A stretch of 64,000 bases of DNA from Synaphobranchus kaupii (GCA_029718625.1 CM056379.1:65747626-65811625), one strand, 5' to 3'; shown: positions 22,540 to 34,229, counted from the stretch's first letter. Notes: a model not told the origin generated them from the sequence alone. Numbers and translations are program-made.

Positions 22540-24053
22540 TGCCACAAATTAACCACAAATTGATATTCTCATAAGAGGGAAAACATGCTACTTTTTAATA
22601 GATACAGGGGGCAACAGTACACTTATCAGAGACTGCCTCAAAGATATGTAGAATCCCCTAGCCTATTCAATCAAATGGTCAGAAATGACCTAGCGGACTT
22701 TACGCCAAAGGGGGGAAGCACTCTCATCCAGTACGTGGACGACCTTCTCCTATGCAGCCCAAGTATGACCGCATGCAAAGAGGACAGTAAGAAACTGTTA
22801 CAAGAACTGACACTAAAAGGCCACAAAGTATCCAAGTCAAAGTTACAGTTTTGTCAAGAACAAGTGCAATATCTGGGTCATACTCTTAAGGAAGGGAGCA
22901 AAAGTATTTCAGCAGAACGAATTGAAGCAATTACGAAGGTGCCCAGACCGAGAACGGTGAAAGAAATGCAGAGATTCTTAGGAATGACGGGGTACTGCAA
23001 AAAGAGGACTCCAGAGAAAGGGCCGGCAGCAGCCGCCTTTGCAGTAGAGAAGGCAAGCAACGCCAATAACGGCAGGGCATGAAGTTACCCAGGATGTGTC
23101 ACATGCAGTAGAAGCACTACTCAGTAGAGGGAAATCGTCCCTAATTTATCGGAGAGTATCAGGATACGAGATCCTATTCACACAGCCAGGATTGACCATT
23201 ATTAGATGCAAAGCTGTGAACCCAGCGGAATTAATGATGACCCCAGAAGAAGGCCAACCACATGAATGTGAAAGAGTGGTGGAAGCAGAAGCAAGGGCAA
23301 GAGAAGACTTACAACAAGAACCACTGATGGCTCCGGACCACATGCTTTTTGTGGACGGTTCATCATCCATTGATCCCCGCACAGGAAAAAAGGAGAGCCG
23401 GATATGCTATAGTACGACAAGAAGGGCCATGGACATATCAAACGATCGAAGAATCAGCTCTAAGCCCAGAGACAAGTGCCTAACAAGCAGAACTGGTAGC
23501 CCTAGCAAGAGTCTGTAGAAGGGGTACAGGACACACCGTTAATATCTACTGTGACTCAGCGTATGCTTGTGGGGTATATAGTACACAGTTTGGGGAATAT
23601 GTGCAAGACGAGGGGGGGAAACCGTATAAAAAATAAAAAATAAACATTTTTGAGGTAAAAGAACTGTTGAAACAACCCGTAAAAATTATAATTATAAAGT
23701 GCGGAGCACATACAGGCGGAATAGACCTTGTGTCAGCAGGAAACGATTAGATACAGGAATATGGCGGCAATGTACAGGGAAAGCAGGGAAAGCAATTGCA
23801 CCAAGCGCAGTAATAGAGGTCATTTGCAGAGCTGCCCATGGTGTTGGCCACTCTGCAAGGGGGAGATGATGAGAGAAATACAGAAACATTGGTTTATACT
23901 AGCATGACATCAAGATGGGTAGAAGCATTCCCCACTGTGCATGCGGATTCTAAAACTGTAGCTAAAGCCTTGGCAAGAGAAATTTTCCCCAGATTCGGGG
24001 TCTGTCAGACCCTGAGCAGCGACAATGGTTCTAAAAATAAAATAATTAAATAA
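22540..24053 (+). pseudogene. Retroviral pro-pol relic
   Basis: The protease active site IDTGG is encoded at 22598-22612. The RT starts abruptly (22620-22690, LPQRY and SPSLFNQ) and has YVDD at 22732-22743, then YLGHTLKEG and MQRFLGMTGYC. The fingers before and most of the domain after are lost. An RNase H start FVDGSSS is near 23347-23370, followed by frameshifts. The integrase core appears as SRWVEAFPT near 23910 and LSSDNGS near 24013-24033, and the match ends in an A/T-rich run. Order and wording fit gamma/epsilon retroviruses. It cannot encode working enzymes. Confidence 0.8.
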
Positions 24054-25082
24054 AAAATAAATAAATAAATAAATAAATAAAATAGATTTATCCATTTGAC
24101 ACCCCATGATCACACATATTACATACACTGACTACATGAAGAAAAGAACAACTCAAAGGGGACATAATAAAGCCCCAACTGACTAAAGGCCCTTAGGATA
24201 GATAAAACAGACACATAAATAGATTAAGGAAAAGGGCGAAGAAGGTAGGAGACACCTGAGTGAAGTGCTAGTAACCTCTCCTCAGGCTTCTTAGAATATG
24301 GGCTCCTAAGAAGAGGAAGAAGACATTACAAGTATAATCCAATTCTTTTTATATAATCTTTTGTATAATTATAGCAAATCAAAATTAGATGATCATTAAA
24401 AATCATTAAATACAGTAGCTTTTTGATTAACTTTTGATATTTTTAATTAACTTTTGATATTTTTGATTAAATTTTTGATATTTTTGATGAACTTTTTGAT
24501 ATTTTTTATTAACTTTTTGATATTCTTGATATTTACTGTCTGATAGATCATCTGTTAATTGTTAATTAGAGGAAATATTAACTTAGGTAAATTATGCATG
24601 AAACTAATCAACTACAAATGTTTATTTTTATCGTACAATACTAATGTCATAACATAACTCCACCACCAGGCGAAGTATCAACAAGAGAGTGTGAGACCGT
24701 ATGGTCTCAAAGGGGGGAATGTGGAAGTAAGCCGTAGGCCCAAGAAAGCCTCATATGCAAATATATAAATAATTAAATAATACAGTCAAGATCTAGTGGA
24801 TATTTTTAATTAACTTTTGATATTTTTGATTAAATTTTTGATAATTTTGATGAACTTTTTGATATTTTTTATTAACTTTTTGATATTCTTGATATTTACT
24901 GTCTGATAGATCATCTGTTAATTGTTAATTAGAGGAAATATTAACTTAGGTAAATTATGCATGAAACTAATCAACTACAAATGTTTATTTTTATCGTACA
25001 ATACTAATGTCATAACATAACTCCACCACCAGGCGAAGTATCAACAAGAGAGTGTGAGACCGTATGGTCTCAAAGGGGGGAA
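24034..25082 (+). repeat. Retroviral 3' region with tandem duplication across the LTR edge
   Basis: After an (AAAT)n tract (24034-24085) there is no recognisable envelope. TTAACTTTTTGATATTTTTGA-like units of about 22 bases repeat at 24415-24530. A ~363-base block (about 24437-24799, which includes the polypurine tract TCAAAGGGGGGAA and the first ~80 bases of an LTR) is repeated at about 24800-25162. Two polypurine/LTR-start junctions therefore exist: 24707-24722 and 25070-25085. Confidence 0.8.
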
Positions 25083-25704
25083 TGTGGAAGTAAGCCGTAG
25101 GCCCAAGAAAGCCTCATATGCAAATATATAAATAATTAAATAATACAGTCAAGATCTAGTGGAAAAGTACTGAGATGGGGGGTTGTGAGAGGGTGCAGGA
25201 TAGTTCTCTGTCAGCAAGGACGAGGGCATCTAGCACACCAGTCAAAACAGGAATGTTTTCCTCCTGTGTTCCATAACAAAGCAGGAGTTGTACTTATAGA
25301 TCGTGCTGACCAAACAGGTGAGAGGAGAGTTCACAAACAATTTTATTTGATAGATCAAGAGTGCCCCCAAGCGCATAGGGTAAGAACAGGTCATATAACA
25401 TATTAATGTTTTGCCTAATTTGTTATTGGATAAAATAAGATATTATGAAAAGGTGTTACCGCATATCATTGGTGTATTAGCAACGTAAAGGAGGAGTTAT
25501 GATATTGTAAAAACTAATGTTTGTTATTGTTCGGGGAATTCTGAATAGGTTTGTGGTTTTCCCATGTTGAATCAACGTTTGACCATTTAATAAAAGATTA
25601 TACTTCTGCTATTTCTTTCATCTTTATCTTAAGTATTCTTCCACTCGAAAAACCCATCTCAAATTGAATTTAACGAGGAGGGAGTCAAAGGACTTACTTC
25701 CGCA
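25083..25704 (+). repeat. 3' LTR
   Basis: Preceded by the polypurine tract. Same length and order as the 5' LTR, with AATAAA at 25589-25594. It ends TTCCGCA and is followed by the CTAT duplication and resumption of LINE ORF2. Confidence 0.9.
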
Positions 25705-27933
25705 CTATCTCTAAATTATTCCCATATAGTTGCAAGTTAAAATTTCCTCTAACTCTCTTTTTTGTGAAGAACATTGCCTTAGTCTTTTCAACTGAGAATT
25801 TAAAACCCAATTTCTTCCCCCACATCTCAACTTACTTTATTCCCTCTTGCACCTTTTTAACTATATGACTCAAATTTCTCCCTCTTTTCCACAGGGCCCC
25901 ATCGTCTGCAAATAATGACCTTCCCATGTCCACTGATACATTTCCAAAGATGTCGTTTATCATAATTAAAAATAATACAGGACTTATCACACTCCCCTGT
26001 GGTGTTCCATTTTCAACCTCATATTTATTGGACATTTCAGATCCTATCTTTACTTGTATTGTTCTTTTGTTCAAAAAGTCCATTATCCAGTTAAAAACTT
26101 TACCCCCAATTCCTATTGCATTTAGCTTTATCAGAAGCCCCTCCTTCCAAAGCATATCATACGCTTTTTCTACATCGAAGAACACTGACACTACTGTCTC
26201 TTTATTTATTTGTGCCTTCCTTACTTCATCTTCTAGACACAGCACTGGATCTAAAGTACCCCTTCCTTTCCTAAATCCACTTTGACATCCTACAATTACA
26301 TCCTGTTTCTCTAAAAAGTACACCAGTCTTTCATTTACCATTCTCTCCATCAGTTTACATAAGTGCGATGTTAATGCAATTGGTCTGTAGCTTGTTGGTT
26401 TGCTTGCATCTTTCCCTGGCTTCCTTATGGGTACAATGACCGCCTCCTTCCAACTCACAGGTATTCTACCTTCTTCCCACACTTTGTTAAACAGTAATAA
26501 TAATTTTTTCAGACCTTCTTCGCTTAAGTGTTTTATCATCACATAGCATATTTCATCTTTCCCTGGTGCAGTCATACCAGCTTTAGCCAATGCCCTTTTT
26601 AACTCTCCCACAGTAAATGGCACACTCTGCTCATCTCCATTACTTTCCTTTCTCCTTAAGGCCTCCCTGTTTTCAGATTTAGTTTTCTCCCTGCCCCTTC
26701 TTCCCTCCTCAGACAAATTATTAGAGCTGTGTACCTTCACAAAAGTGCTAGCCATTAACTCAGCTTTTTCTTTATTACCTACTACTATTTCATCTCCATT
26801 TGTTAGCACCGGATAACTCCACTCCCTTTTGTCCCCCCCCATCTTTTTGATCATTCCCCACACCTCTCCTACTGGCGTTGTGTTCCCAATTGAATCACAA
26901 AACTGTCTCCAATAAGACCTTTTCACCTGTCTTATTGTCCTCCTTACCACTGCCTGAGCCTTTTTGTACTGTATCATATGTTGAAAATTATGGGTTCTTT
27001 TCAATAATTTAAATGCCTTATTTCGGTTTCTCACAGCCTCTTTACAGTTATCATCCCACCATGGTACTGCCTTCCTCTTTATTTTGCCTTTACTCTTAGG
27101 GATGGATCTCAGTGCAGCTGTTCTGATACCTTTTCTTATTTCCTTATCCAGAGCTTCTATGGTCATGTTATCATTGATCTGATTCAGATACTCATCACAC
27201 TCTTCCTTAAACTTCTCCCATTTAGCTTTCCCAAACACCCATTCCCCCCCCCCCCCCTGTCCACTTTAGTCATAGAAGCATTCATGCTTATTGTACATAA
27301 TACTGGATAATGGTCGCTACCTATAGTGCCTTCTTGACACACTTTCCATTCACATATGGGAGCAATATTATTTGAAACCATTGTAAGATCCAGTGTTGAC
27401 TCCTTTCCTGTGTTAACATCTATTCTTGTTTTACTTCCATCATTTAAGCAGACTAAATTCCTCTCATCTAAAAAATCTTCTATTACTTGGCCATTAACAT
27501 CAGTTTTCTCACTCCCCCACAATGTGTTATGCGCATTAAAATCCCCACACCACACAATGCTTGCTCTACTTTGCCCTTCTATTTCTTCAAGCTTATTTAA
27601 TTCTAATCTCTTGCAAGGGTTATAATAATTCACCACCACTACTTCCTTCCGTTCTACCCAAACTTCCACCACCACATACTCCAATTATTTTCCAATACCC
27701 AATACTCTATAAGGCATCCCTTGTTTAATAAATGTGACACAGCCCCCTCCACCCCCATCTTTCCTATCTCGCCTAATTGCCACATATCCAAGCAAAACAA
27801 AATCTAACTGAGGTTTCAACCATGATTCCTGAACACATAAAATGTCCGGTTTCTCCCTTCTACTATCTACAAATTGCTTTAAATCCTGCCCATTAGCTAT
27901 CAAACTCCTTGCATTCCACTGGAATATTAACAT
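25705..27933 (-). pseudogene. I-LINE ORF2, endonuclease and RT
   Basis: ATG at 27931-27933, six bases after the ORF1 stop. The endonuclease shows IFQWNARSLIANG, VQESWL (Glu), CGDFNAHNTLWG (Asp-x-Asn) and GSDHYPV (Asp-His). The RT shows YRPIALTSHLCKLMERM, FFDVEKAYDMLW (first catalytic Asp), NGTPQGSVISPVLF and SLFADDGALW (Asp pair). A stop at 27685-27687 splits the endonuclease. A frameshift in an 11-base G run (27248-27258) separates it from the RT, and a stop lies just after QEGIK near 25832. The C-terminal part continues beyond the retroviral insertion. Confidence 0.88.
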
Positions 27934-27938
27934 TGTTA

Positions 27939-29111
27939 TCAACCAACACCTGGCTCTTGACTTGCCAGAACACTGAGACTGTCTCTCACTTCCTCCCATT
28001 TCAAACCTATCATATCAAGATGATGCACTGCTGCTTTGACAATTATTTTAATCCTTTCAGTTTTAGACTTAACCTCAGCTGTTGCATTTATCACTCCTGC
28101 TATAAAGGTCACCAACCCCTTCTTCTCTTCCCACCTCTTCCTTTTGTCCTCCTCTATATTCACTGTCATTTGCATTCTATTTTGTCCATACTCCTTAGCC
28201 TGCTTTTCCTGACCCGCCCTCCTAACTGCTTCTGCATAAGATACTTTTTCCTTCACTCTGATCTGTTGCACCTCCACCTGTCTTCTCATCACTTCACATC
28301 CCCAATAAGCAACACTGTGATTCCCTCCACAATTGCAGCACTTTGGTTTTACTCCCTCTCCACACTTCCCATACTCATGATCCCCCCCACATCTAGCGCA
28401 TCTTCTCTTCCCCTTACACACATTAGCCACATGCCCAAACCCCTGACATTTAAAACATCTCAATGGCTTTGGTATAAACTCCCTAACTCTGTATCTCATG
28501 AATCCAAAGTATATCTCCTTTGGGAGAACCATTGTTGCAAACTCTATCAAAATGGTCTCAGTTTCTTTTTTCTCAGTTCCCCTTGTCATTCTTTTAGCAC
28601 TTTGGACTAAACTATTCCTCACCCGCAAGTTATCCTCCAGTTCCTTCATTGTAACTTTAAGAGGTATTCCCGAAATTACACCCTTGCACCCGTCTCTCCT
28701 CTGCTCCCCCACTCTTATTACTTTGGATACTTTAATTTTTACAACACTACTCATATTCTTTGCCTTCTCCATCTGTACTTCATTGGTGCACCCTATTAGC
28801 AAGTTTCCGTCTCCCAAAACGCTCGCATATTTCACTTCTCTGACTTGTCCTCTAATAATTTTTGTTAGCTTCAGCGGATCAACTTTCTTTACTCCCCCCT
28901 CTCCCTCAAATCTCACTACTACATTCAGCAATTCTACCTTCGGATCCTCTCCCCCTTCACTGTCCATTCCACTTGAGCTAGCTCCGTCCTTTTTCTTTCT
29001 CTTATTTCCCTTCATGCTTTTACTCCCTTTCGCCACCTCTCCCACCCGACTCCACTCATCTCCACTAGACTCCATGATACTGCTGCCTTCCTCCGGCTCC
29101 CTCCCTGCCAT
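27939..29111 (-). CDS. I-LINE ORF1 (gag-like RNA-binding protein)
   Basis: An uninterrupted 390-residue frame starting MAGREPEEGSS. It has an acidic/basic N-terminus with GSKSMKGNKRKKKDG, a middle region that probably folds as an RNA-recognition-like domain, and three consecutive zinc knuckles: CFKCQGFGHVANVC (C-x2-C-x4-H-x4-C), CARCGGDHEYGKC (x2-x3-x4) and CCNCGGNHSVAYWGC. Knuckle-bearing ORF1 proteins of I and related LINEs coat the RNA in the retrotransposition particle. It ends with TGA six bases before the ORF2 ATG, so ORF2 may be translated by reinitiation. The frame is intact although ORF2 is not. Confidence 0.88.
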   Translation of the reverse strand: MAGREPEEGSSIMESSGDEWSRVGEVAKGSKSMKGNKRKKKDGASSSGMDSEGGEDPKVELLNVVVRFEGEGGVKKVDPLKLTKIIRGQVREVKYASVLGDGNLLIGCTNEVQMEKAKNMSSVVKIKVSKVIRVGEQRRDGCKGVISGIPLKVTMKELEDNLRVRNSLVQSAKRMTRGTEKKETETILIEFATMVLPKEIYFGFMRYRVREFIPKPLRCFKCQGFGHVANVCKGKRRCARCGGDHEYGKCGEGVKPKCCNCGGNHSVAYWGCEVMRRQVEVQQIRVKEKVSYAEAVRRAGQEKQAKEYGQNRMQMTVNIEEDKRKRWEEKKGLVTFIAGVINATAEVKSKTERIKIIVKAAVHHLDMIGLKWEEVRDSLSVLASQEPGVG

Positions 29112-29375
29112 TTTTCCTGAGTTTGTAAGGAACAGTGCCAGAATATCGTTCCGGACCTATACAGGCCGTCGGTCGATATTCCCACAAAATGTTCCCCCCA
29201 ATACTCAATCCTACTGTTACCAGGTCCTGATATCCGTAAAAACCCCCGTCAATGTAATTTAATTAATCAGCAAGTTTAATTCCAACCAGTCCAAGCACAA
29301 CCGTGGTGTCGCCAGCTAGTTTGGTCCCGAAGACTGCTCGTTAGCTAGTTCCACAAACAATCCGTCGTCCGGACC
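29112..29375 (-). other. I-LINE 5' UTR
   Basis: Sequence between the ORF1 start and the target duplication, read on the minus strand. It probably holds an internal promoter, as LINE 5' UTRs do; no specific promoter motif was recognised. Confidence 0.6.
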
Positions 29376-29400
29376 CAAAGGAAAGTTTTTCTTTAGCCAT
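29376..29400 (-). pseudogene. piggyBac transposase, start of exon 1
   Basis: ATG at 29398-29400, then codons for MAKEKLSF up to the LINE target duplication. The reading frame passes in phase through the duplicated 12 bases into the acidic segment at 16397, so the LINE inserted at codon 5-9 of the piggyBac gene. The 5' UTR and left terminal repeat should lie just above 29400, but I could not fix the end. Confidence 0.72.
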
Positions 29401-31317
29401 ACTTTTAAATGGAAAATCCGTACGAAAACGCAGGTAAACAACGATTACGCGCACATATACTTAGCATATATTACGCGCACATATACGTAGCTGCGTAATG
29501 CGTAATCAACTGCGTAAGATTGTCGTGATGCAACAAGAATTGCAGTTACGCTCGCCCTTAAATAGTTATTCCAAACTTGCAATTAGACATGTCATATGCT
29601 TTTGGGAAGCTTATAATGCCTTCTATTGGATAAAACCATTGTCGATCAAACCAGAATAAAATCGAAAGCGTCACAACAGTGCAATCTGGAAGTGGGGGTT
29701 TACGCAGACCTATTTAGATTGTATAATCATGTTCAAATGCGCTGTGCATTTTTCAAACGGATTTTCCAAGACAATAAATGACCACGGAATCTTTAAAGGG
29801 ACATATCTACGCGTGAAATCATTCCATATTTAATAGAATAGCAGTAGAATGACATTGTATGATTAGCGAATAATTTCACTTGTTTATGTCAGAATTGATT
29901 GAGCAGCGATTTGCACCGCTGTATTTGCATAACCTCGGGCTATTGTTGAGTTTATCTTGTTGCTATGACGTTATTCTAATTTTTAATGATGAATAAATAT
30001 ATTTATTTTTGTGGACATGTTTGCCATGCCAACATTGTCTGCACGTAGTTTTTTTTTTTGCCACCTACATCTTTTCAATTGCTCCCTGTCAGCGATTTTC
30101 TACCAGAAGCAATCAGTTTGCAGTGAAGATGGGATGTGTAACGTTGTATGGTTCGTGGGGAACATTTTCGGTGTGACGACAACATGGAGTAGACACTCCC
30201 ATCTCTGTAATTCTAGACACTGATTACGGAGATACTTTATCCATTCCGAATTGGCCATTAACATTACAGATGTCCTGTGATAATAATTACTTTACAGACA
30301 TTGTCCTGAAAACTTATCCTGTCCGAATAGGGCTTTTGTTTAAATAGTTTTCTGGGTATGGTAGCATATATTGAATTTAATTGGTTTAACATTTTCATTG
30401 TACAACACATGTAAAAGCTTGTGGCCCTGCAGTAGTAGGCTACTGTTCGGGCCCTTAGCTTATTGGTGTTGTGCGCACTTCAGCATTAAAGGCATACTGA
30501 ATTTTGTTAGAACATAATGCTGTACAGCTACCTGGCACCGATATGAGTCGTAAAATTCAAGCTCACTTTCATGACTTGCTCCAGTGGTCAGCAACTGGCC
30601 AACGAAGAATGACATTTTTTCTCTCTCCATTCACTCCCATTGCATGGCGAAACAGGTCTCAAAAGTATGTGATTGTATTTATTGAACTGCAGAGCGGTCT
30701 GTCATTGCATTTCAATACCAGCGGTACGGTTTCCATGCCAAAATTGAAATGTAAATGGGGGCCGATTGCATTTCGCTCTGTGGTCATTGCGTGCTGCACA
30801 GAACGTGACACAATTCAAAGCAATACTCGTGATTGCATTAATTTGACCTGCAGAGTGGTCTGTGATTGCATTTATCGAAGTGGGCCCCTTTTTTTCATTG
30901 ACAAAATTAAATGCAATCAACTGTCCAATCATAGTCCGTGGGCAGGGCGGGCGGGGCGAGGTGTGGGGACGAAACAGTGCAGAGCAGTCCATCGTTCTCT
31001 ACTTAGTATGTGTGGGTAGCTGAAGCTATCTTGCAAGTGAATCGATTACCTTGTGATTCATGCTGTAGGCCTATAAGGTTTTTTTATTATTTATTTTATG
31101 ATGTACACTATTAAAACTAATGTAAATGAGAAGCCGGCTTGATTCGCAGAGGCTGGTAACTGTGCCTATTTTAGCATTCCACTGGATTTGCAACTGACTT
31201 AGCTGGTCACTAGCATTCGGCTGGTCACTCACGTAGCATGCCTAGCCTGGCAACCCACTGGATTGGTGATTTTTAAAAATATTTTTACAATTTCTGTATT
31301 AACTTTGTGAGGGGGAG
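29401..31317. other. Non-coding stretch with a chance-looking 171-aa frame
   Basis: Direct repeats of TTACGCGCACATATAC lie at 29445-29490. A 171-codon frame at 30504-31019 has no recognisable domain. Its second half is built from alternating TGCATT/AATTCAAA words like the arms at 56040-56400 and 61440-61860, so I treat it as repeat-derived. Confidence 0.4.
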
Positions 31318-32035
31318 TGTAAGGTTCGGAGAACCAAACGTGACCGATAAGGATTTATAAAAGCGTATCTAGAGAGAGATACGCCACAAAATGTGGAAGT
31401 AGCCGCACCAGGACTAGCAAAACTTCCCTAGCACAAGGCAAAACAAAGCAACCTCCAAAAACTGAGCCGATCTCGATAAACAGCGAGAATAACAAACAAA
31501 AGTACCTCACGCAATAAATTATTAGGTGTAACAAGAGGTGATGCAACAAAACAAAACTCGAAAAAACAAGTGAAGGAAAATAATAGAAAAGACCTGTTAG
31601 CCAAAGCTCTTGTTGCAAAAGAGCTGAACACAACTGGCAACAGGTAAAAAGAATAAAGGATAAAGAAAGATTGGAAAGGAAAGAGAAAACCAATCTAATC
31701 CTAAATCTTATAACCGGACTTGCTGCGTTTCCTATTCGTACGAACCAGAAATGCATCGACCGAAATTCCTATACCTTACCAACTTCGTATATCAACATAG
31801 CAAAGACAATCTCGAAATGCGGAAGTCCTGAGGTATTTATAGCCGGCAGGAAACGCAAAACAATTGTCGGGCAAGACACGAATACCGGAACGGAGGCAGA
31901 AAAAATCTGATAGAGCGTCCTGATGACGCCAAAAAGGAAACCAAAAACGTAGAAAAACAAAGGCTGCAAACAACCATGACAAACTTATCATCTCTCATTT
32001 GCAGTTTTAGCCTGCGGTATATCCACAAGGCAACA
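31318..32035 (-). repeat. Possible LTR-like or other dispersed repeat
   Basis: An A-rich stretch (plus strand) starting TGTAAGGTTCGGAGAACC and perhaps ending GGCAACA, which would give TG...CA ends. No target duplication was found (GGGAG against GTTGT). Open frames on the minus strand (31355-31756, 31428-31640) are Leu/Phe-rich artefacts of composition. Confidence 0.25.
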
Positions 32036-33603
32036 GTTGTTCAATTCAAGTGAATGACTTACTTTTAGACACCAGTATTGGATAAATCTAAAATAAATCT
32101 GAAACCTCATCTAGGCCAATGACACAATGTCTACTACTGGTAGCCATTCCCAACAGTGTTGAATAGGATTGCCCCTGTCCAAAAGAGAAAGAGTTCTGGA
32201 ATAGGCCTATCATAAGTTGTAATGCTCGATCGGTTTTGCTCATTCAAATTTTTAAACTGTAATTAATTAGAACCTAATTTGACACGCCGGTTATGAATAT
32301 CTTAGCCACAGTGGCCCCCTAGTGGTAGTTGTCAACGTCTCAATTAGATGTTTCTCTGAAATTATTTACAGCTTAAACCCTCAAAATTCTGCCGCAACCT
32401 TCATCTTGCCACCGTCACAGACAATAAATGCATAAAACGCACCATTTCCACATGCTAAAAAAATCATGTTCTGATGTAGGAACAATAATAGCCTATATTA
32501 TTAAAAAGTTGTAGCCTATAAATAGCCTACAATTTCGGTTTAGTAGACAGCTAATTTTTTTCAGTGCAAAATCTGCGATATAGCTAAACACATGTTAGGA
32601 ACCACATATCCTGTCTGGCGCTATAAGTGTTTTATTTTTAGGCTAACCCTCAAGAGTTCATCTTAGGCTATTACAATTCGCCAATTTCCAGCAAAGTTGA
32701 CATTTCCAGTGACCACCGATCGCACTTACGGCTGTAATACATCTCTGTTGTTGTAAAACATAGGCCTACCTTTAAACGTAACGTTAGCCCTTTTTTAGAC
32801 TATGTAGCTATATACAAACATTGCTACGTATTTTTATGGGTAGCCTATATTATGCAGCCTATATCTAGGCCACTGTATATAACGATTCTGACATAGCCTA
32901 CCTTTATTCTGTTGTAAATTTCTGAATGATACAGCCTCTTCTTCAATTTGAACTTTAAAACATGGATGTGCAGTGAACAGTTTTTGAGATATGATCGTCT
33001 ATGAGCCATATCGGCCGATACACTGCCAATACCAATGTTTTTAGGTTTGGTTATAGCAGCTGGTATAGCAGTATTATAGGTGTAACGGTTTCCATAGGTC
33101 ATAAATTTCATCCATTATGAGTCCTGGTTAAAACGTATCCACATTTTCTTTTTTTCTACCTCAATATTTACTTGGATTTAGCGAGATAACCGGAGTAGCG
33201 ACCACAATATAGAAGCTGATAAAATTATAAAAGTAGCCTATTATATCAGTAGAATCAGAGTTTCCACTTACATGTTCATCCACCAACTTGACTAACAGGG
33301 TGAAACAATAGGCTATCCGTTTCCTTTTTTTCCTCCCTCAATATGTAGGTTATCATTATGTAAACAAACGCACATGGCATGAGTTCTATTACTACAACAA
33401 GCCTATGGATTGTTTGCTGCGACGTTTTTGTTTCAAATACCGGCTTCAACAGTCATTTGTAATTGTTTACAACATGCTTCCAATTCTACTTGTGTTATTT
33501 TGTTATTAATATCTGTTATATATTAGGGATTTATTAATCCCGTATAGATAACAATTACAAAAATGAGGCAGAGAGCGCTAGTAAGTATGACTGCTTTTAT
33601 TTA
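32036..33603. other. Non-coding stretch
   Basis: Only a short match to another part of the window was noticed: 32300-32360 (GGCCCCCTAGTGGTAGTTGT) resembles 49282-49340. No gene recognised. Confidence 0.35.
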
Positions 33604-34229
33604 CAGTGCATCCGGAAAGTATTCACAGCGCTTCACTTTTTCCACATTTTGTTCTGTTACAGCCTTATTCCAAAATTGATTAAATTCATTTTTTCCCTCA
33701 AAATTCTACACACAACACCCCATAATGACAATGTGAAAAAAGTTTTTTTGAGATTTTTGCAAATTTATTAAAAATAAAAAACTAAAATTTCTCATTTACA
33801 TAAGTATTCATACCCTTTGCTTTAACGTATTTTTAAAGTATCATATTTCATATTTGGTCGCATATCCTTTACATGTTGTTACTTCCTGAAGTCTGTGACC
33901 ATCAACATCAAAAAACTGTCGATATCTTATTTTCAGGTGTTCACTGTTACAAGCGATACTATAACCTCTCTGCATTTGAATGGATCTCTATGGAAATTGG
34001 GGGGTGAGACTAGATTCAGCTGTAAATTACACTGGTACAGTATGGAACACATGGCTGGCTAAATGGCTGTAAGTTATCAAGGGTCTGAGCTATCAAACGA
34101 GCCCCAAACCATCACTCTGTTGCCAGATATGGAGTAGATGTGGATGGATCACTGCAAGGGTTATTTCTCCGGACTCATTTTCCTATAGAACTCTATGGGG
34201 AAAAAAGTCAGGAGAAACAACCCTTAAAT
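33604..34229 (+). mobile_element. CAGTGCATCC-type Tc1/mariner MITE, copy 1 (3' truncated)
   Basis: Starts CAGTGCATCCGGAAAGTATT after TA. It carries the long 5' arm (to about 33945), then the ~285-base shared module, and stops at CAACCCTTAA without the right arm. It is over 95% alike by eye to the copies at 38387 and 49557. Confidence 0.85.

Larger units (their letters stand above)
18039..25704 (+). mobile_element. Endogenous retrovirus, gamma/epsilon-like, defective
   Basis: LTRs of about 620 bp (18039-18659, 25083-25704) flank gag, pro and pol relics on the plus strand. A 4-bp duplication CTAT (18035-18038, 25705-25708) borders it, and joining the flanks with one CTAT restores the LINE frame. 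The two LTRs differ at only about a dozen positions, so the insertion is relatively young. No envelope frame was seen. Deletions lie between protease and RT, after the RT palm and after the integrase core. Confidence 0.88.
16410..29375 (-). mobile_element. Full-length I-clade LINE (interrupted by a retrovirus)
   Basis: Flanked by a perfect 12-bp target duplication CAAAGGAAAGTT (16398-16409 and 29376-29387). It reads on the minus strand: 5' UTR 29375-29112, ORF1 29111-27939, ORF2 from 27933 to 16498, 3' UTR and a GAA-repeat tail (plus strand CTTCTTCTTCTTC at 16410-16422). ORF2 order endonuclease, RT, RNase H is that of the I group. A 7,666-bp retrovirus-like element plus its 4-bp duplication interrupts it at 18035-25704; net length is about 5.3 kb. 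Breaks: frameshift at a G run (27248-27258), stops at 27685-27687 and about 25832-25834, frameshift near 17430. Confidence 0.9.

Noticed and set aside
27909..29262. Plus-strand Ser/Leu-rich frames of 233 and 254 residues
   Set aside because: Antisense of LINE ORF1 and its surroundings.
30504..31019. 171-residue frame
   Set aside because: No domain, odd composition, and word content shared with non-coding inverted-repeat arms at 56040 and 61440.
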